Positions 61,332 through 64,000 of a stretch of DNA of 64,000 nt are shown one piece after another (positions within the stretch are counted from its first letter, which is position 1; each line of letters starts with the position of its first letter). The position numbers were made by a program, and so were the translations under genes. The notes beneath the pieces were generated by a model. The model ran no database searches and was not told the DNA's origin. It was given only the letters and a program-made list of their open reading frames with translations. The stretch comes from Heliopora coerulea (lineage: Eukaryota > Cnidaria > Anthozoa > Scleralcyonacea > Helioporidae): assembly GCA_030142905.1 (NCBI GenBank), contig JASJOG010000558.1, positions 50,446 through 114,445 of the forward strand, in the 5' to 3' direction.

Positions 61332-61440
61332 CTGGAAAGCATTTTAAGACATGAAGTTAGGCGAGTATCACACTAAACTTCATAAAGTTAAGATATACCA
61401 AAACCATGCATATCTTTGCTTGGTCATATCTTTTACGAAG
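61332..61440 (-). promoter_or_regulatory. Possible leader/promoter segment of the giant gene
   Basis: Two readings compete. A TATA-like GGTATATCTT (61398-61389) lies about 60 bases upstream of the ATG and would give a short 5' UTR. Alternatively CTTTCCAG directly before the ATG is a 3' splice site and the true first exon lies farther right. Sequence alone does not decide between them. Confidence 0.25.
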
Positions 61441-61489
61441 GTAAATAATAATGACAATTACAAAAACAGTAAAACTGAAGATGGTGATT

Positions 61490-61590
61490 ACGATAGCAAT
61501 GGTGACGATGATGATGATGGTGATAATAATGATGATGGTACTGGTGATGATGATTATAATAATGTGATGATGGTGATAATGATGATAGTG

Positions 61591-61622
<32 letters not shown>

Positions 61623-61805
61623 GACAATAAAGATGGTGGTGATGGTGATGACGATGGTAGTGGTAATGATGATTATGGTGGTGGTGATGATGATAGTGAC
61701 GATTGTGATGATAGTGATGATGATAATAATGATGATGATAATAATGATGATGATAGTGATGATGATAATAATGATGATGATGGTGGTGGTGATGATGATG
61801 ATAAT
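61490..61805. repeat. (GAT/ATC)n microsatellite upstream of the gene
   Basis: About 315 bases of GATGATGAT-type units with interruptions, 160-470 bp upstream of the start codon. The long ORFs here are repeat artefacts. Confidence 0.9.
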
Positions 61806-62139
61806 CATTATGATGGCTGTTGTGATTTGGTATATATAATGATAGTTATACCGATAACGGTAGTGTCGATAAAAATGATAATAATGGTATTCATTTAATT
61901 GAAATACATATTCATAATTGCTACAGCTGATAGGGTAAAAAATTAGCTTCTAAATTATTGTTATAATATTTTAAATACAGTGTATCGAAATATTATTATA
62001 TGGTTTATATCTTCAACTTCTTGAATGGTTGAGTGATCCCCACTTCAATTGCAGTTAACCGCTTACAAATAATCACAAATATCATACGCAGGTTAAACTG
62101 GCGAAGAAAATTTTCTGCGAAGAAATCTTTCATTAAACA
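61806..62139. other. Spacer between microsatellite and Penelope-like fragment
   Basis: AT-rich, no recognised feature; it may contain the start of the decayed retroelement. Confidence 0.3.
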
Positions 62140-62965
62140 TGGAGATTTACGAATGTGGATTCAACTGCTCATTACCTTTTTCTCGACATTGACATCACCC
62201 GTCATAACGGCACTTTTACCAATTCCGTTTATCGTAAACCCACATTCACTGGTCTTTTCACAAATTTTCACAGCTTCATACCTTTCACTTACAAACAAGT
62301 CCTAATTCTTTCACTACTCCATCGCTGTTTCAACATCTGGTCTAGTTATGAAAATTTCCACAAAGAACTTGAAATGTTAAAGAAATATCTTTAAAACCAA
62401 TGGCTTTCCTACCCATTTATTTGACAAATGCGTTTCTCTTTTCTTGGACAAAACCTTGACATCCAAAACCAGTCCTTCACACAGTCCCCAAAAAGGTCTT
62501 ATACTTTTCTCTTCCCTTCACTGGTTGTTACTTTCTTCAAATCCGCACTCAAATTTTAAAACTGTGCTCCTCAGCTTACCCTCACATCAGTATTCGTTTT
62601 GTTTTTCAAACAGGCAAGCGACTTGCTCATCTTTTTAACTTCAAGGACAGGACTCCTAAAGCTCTGAGGTCTCGTATTGTTTATTCTTACACGTGTCAAT
62701 GCTACTCCGCATTGTATGTGGGCCAAACGGCTCGCCACTTACATACACGAGCCTCTGATCATCTAGGAGTCTCCGCCCTGACAGGTAAAAAGCTTCTTAA
62801 CCCATCACCTTCCAGCATTTTAACTCATCTCACTGAGACTGGCCACACTGCATCACTCAACGACTTCAAAATCCTATCCTCCTCTTCTTCTGCCTCTGAA
62901 TTTTGGTAAGAGAAAGTCTTATTATTTCTAAACTTGAACTTTCCTTGAATGCCAATCTAAGCTCC
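62140..62965 (+). mobile_element. Penelope-like retroelement fragment with GIY-YIG, plus strand
   Basis: FLDIDITRHNGTFTNSVYRK then PTFTGLFTNF is the end of a Penelope-like RT; after decayed frames, SYTCQCYSALYVGQTARHLH is the GIY-YIG start (about 62687), followed by LTHLTETGHTASL (His-containing segment). The frame changes at least twice, so it is dead. It is a different lineage from the element at 1-2349 (NSVYRKPTFTG against TTVYRKPTYTD). Confidence 0.8.
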
Positions 62966-63115
62966 CGATTGCCTGTACGGTTGTTTTACCACTAGACTAT
63001 AGGGTCGCAGACGGCAAGTGTGATGTTAATTAGAGACCTGGTTCGTAATATTGATATGCCTCTTTCGTACTTGAAAGCTGATCATACCTGTAATGTGATA
63101 TTGTGTATAAGTAAA
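62963..63115 (-). mobile_element. SINE, minus orientation
   Basis: On the minus strand: ATTTACTTATACACAATATC, then the GGCATATCAATATTACGAAC segment, then CCGTCTGCGACCCTATAGTC and GTGGTAAAACAACCGTAC; it is cut before the B box. It is the inverted copy of 63270-63415. Confidence 0.7.
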
Positions 63116-63210
63116 TTATATAGTCAAGTGGTAAAACAACTCTACCAGCAATCGGGAGACACGGGTTTGATTCCCGTTGGGGAACTCAGAAATTTTCTGA
63201 AATAAAGCTT
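63116..63210 (+). mobile_element. SINE tRNA-like head, plus orientation
   Basis: ATAGTCAAGTGGTAAAACAA, then GGGAGACACGGGTTTGATTC, then GGGGAACTCAGAAATTTTCT. It lies between the inverted partners. Confidence 0.7.
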
Positions 63211-63264
63211 GAGAACAAACTTTTCATCATATATATCCAAGCTTACAAAACATCTACACTTAGT

Positions 63265-63465
63265 AAGATCAAATTTACTTATACACAATATCATATTACA
63301 GGTATGTTCAGCTTTCAACTACGAAAGAGGCATATCAATATTACGAACCAGGTTCACTAATCAACATCGTACTTGCCGTCTGAGACCCTATTGTCAAGTG
63401 GTAAAACAACCGTACCGGCAATCGGGAGACACGGGCTCGATTCCCGTTGGGGAACTCAGAAATTT

Positions 63466-63468
<3 letters not shown>
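63265..63468 (+). mobile_element. SINE, plus orientation, with leader
   Basis: Leader ACTTATACACAATATCATAT and GGCATATCAATATTACGAAC, then tRNA-like CCCTATTGTCAAGTGG and CACGGGCTCGATTCCCG, then GGGGAACTCAG and a TA microsatellite. Confidence 0.7.
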
Positions 63469-63507
<39 letters not shown>

Positions 63508-63577
63508 GACATTAAAACCTACATAAATACACACACAAACACACACACACACATATATGTGTGTGTGTGTGTGTGTG

Positions 63578-63643
<66 letters not shown>

Positions 63644-63648
63644 ATATG
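63469..63648. repeat. (TA)n, (AC)n and (TG)n microsatellites
   Basis: TA run, then ACAC, TGTG, TA and TGTG runs; associated ORFs are artefacts. Confidence 0.95.
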
Positions 63649-63649
63649 T

Positions 63650-63880
63650 AGTTTGCCAGTTAACGACCTTCCAAAGCAAACAGCAGTCCTAAGGGATTAT
63701 TATTCGTTGTTGTCTGTCAGAAGAGCCAAAAGACGTTTAGTTTACTATTTGTTTTCAAACAAAGCGAATTTACAAAAGAACGACGGGTACACCGCAAAAG
63801 TATTTCGTCCATGTTTATGGATACAAGTGTACAATGAACGAAAAACACCGCCAGAAGCAACTCTTCTGGTCTTAAAATAA
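63650..63880 (+). other. Possible terminal coding exon of an unknown gene
   Basis: After GTATATGTAG (possible acceptor) an open frame reads LPVNDLPKQTAVLRDYYSLL to a stop at 63878-63880; AATAAA overlaps the stop. Basic residues are frequent. I recognise no family; it may be a transposon remnant. Confidence 0.2.
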
Positions 63881-64000
63881 AGTGTTTGTAAATACGAAAA
63901 GATCTAGATATCGAAAGAGGTTAAAGACGCAATTTCTTCAAACAACAGAAATGCGGATTGGTGCCTCATTTATTTCACATTAATCAAAACGAAGTGTCTT

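Noticed and set aside
61351..61839. 162-codon Met/Asp-rich ORF and His/Ser-rich and Ile-rich ORFs opposite
   Set aside because: Translated GAT/ATC microsatellite.
63373..63651. ORFs of Ile-Tyr and Cys-Val repeats
   Set aside because: Translated TA and TG microsatellites.
1..64000. CRISPR-like array from regularly repeated 117 bp units
   Set aside because: The repeats are coding EGF exons with splice sites and irregular introns in a eukaryotic gene.
1..64000. Two or more separate EGF genes
   Set aside because: No start, stop or terminal exon was found between 61331 and 2400, and all phases join. Transcripts could still overturn this.

Overview
The window is eukaryotic, AT-rich and intron-rich, and it lacks bacterial-style gene packing. 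It carries Penelope-like (GIY-YIG) retroelements, CR1/L2-like LINE fragments, tRNA-derived SINEs and hAT-like MITEs. The calcium-binding EGF modules have the form DVNEC...[14 protein letters not shown]...GDGFNCSG. Together these suggest a metazoan, most likely an anthozoan cnidarian (coral or anemone). That placement is inference; no species-level marker is present.

One minus-strand gene dominates the window. It starts with a signal-peptide exon at 61331-61271 and runs down to a SEA-domain exon at 2506-2400, where it leaves the visible sequence. I could chain 58 coding exons by splice sites and intron phase, giving 7,803 coding bases (2,601 codons) in one continuous frame. The order from the N-terminus is: signal peptide; a YWTD/LDLR-class-B-type propeller encoded by two exons; six EGF exons; a second two-exon propeller; one EGF exon; an array of 45 EGF exons, each exactly 117 bp and phase 1-1; and the first part of a SEA domain. 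The product should be a very large, heavily N-glycosylated extracellular protein, secreted or membrane-tethered. The 3' end lies below coordinate 1, beyond an inserted Penelope-like element.

The array (3.1-40.6 kb) records exon birth and death. Dead or decaying EGF exons lie between live ones at about 8.6, 9.84, 16.9, 20.4, 20.9, 27.3 and 41.1 kb. Because every array exon is phase-symmetric, each loss leaves the frame intact. A tandem duplication with period 3,367 bp contains a sharply bounded, nearly identical tract of about 1.13 kb (18841-about 19973 and 22208-about 23340), including a shared SINE. This looks like recent conversion or re-duplication over an older duplication.

Other contents: 1-2349 holds a broken Penelope-like element with a head-to-head partial second copy. 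Introns hold LINE 3' ends (13.7-14.3 and 48.85-49.85 kb), SINEs (some forming large inverted repeats at 45.34-45.72 and 62.96-63.46 kb), hAT-like MITEs (33.7, 53.6, 56.5, 56.9 and 60.4 kb), foldback elements and microsatellites. Upstream of the gene (61.3-64 kb) are an ATC/GAT microsatellite, a second Penelope-like fragment, SINEs and a plus-strand ORF of unknown nature at the right edge.
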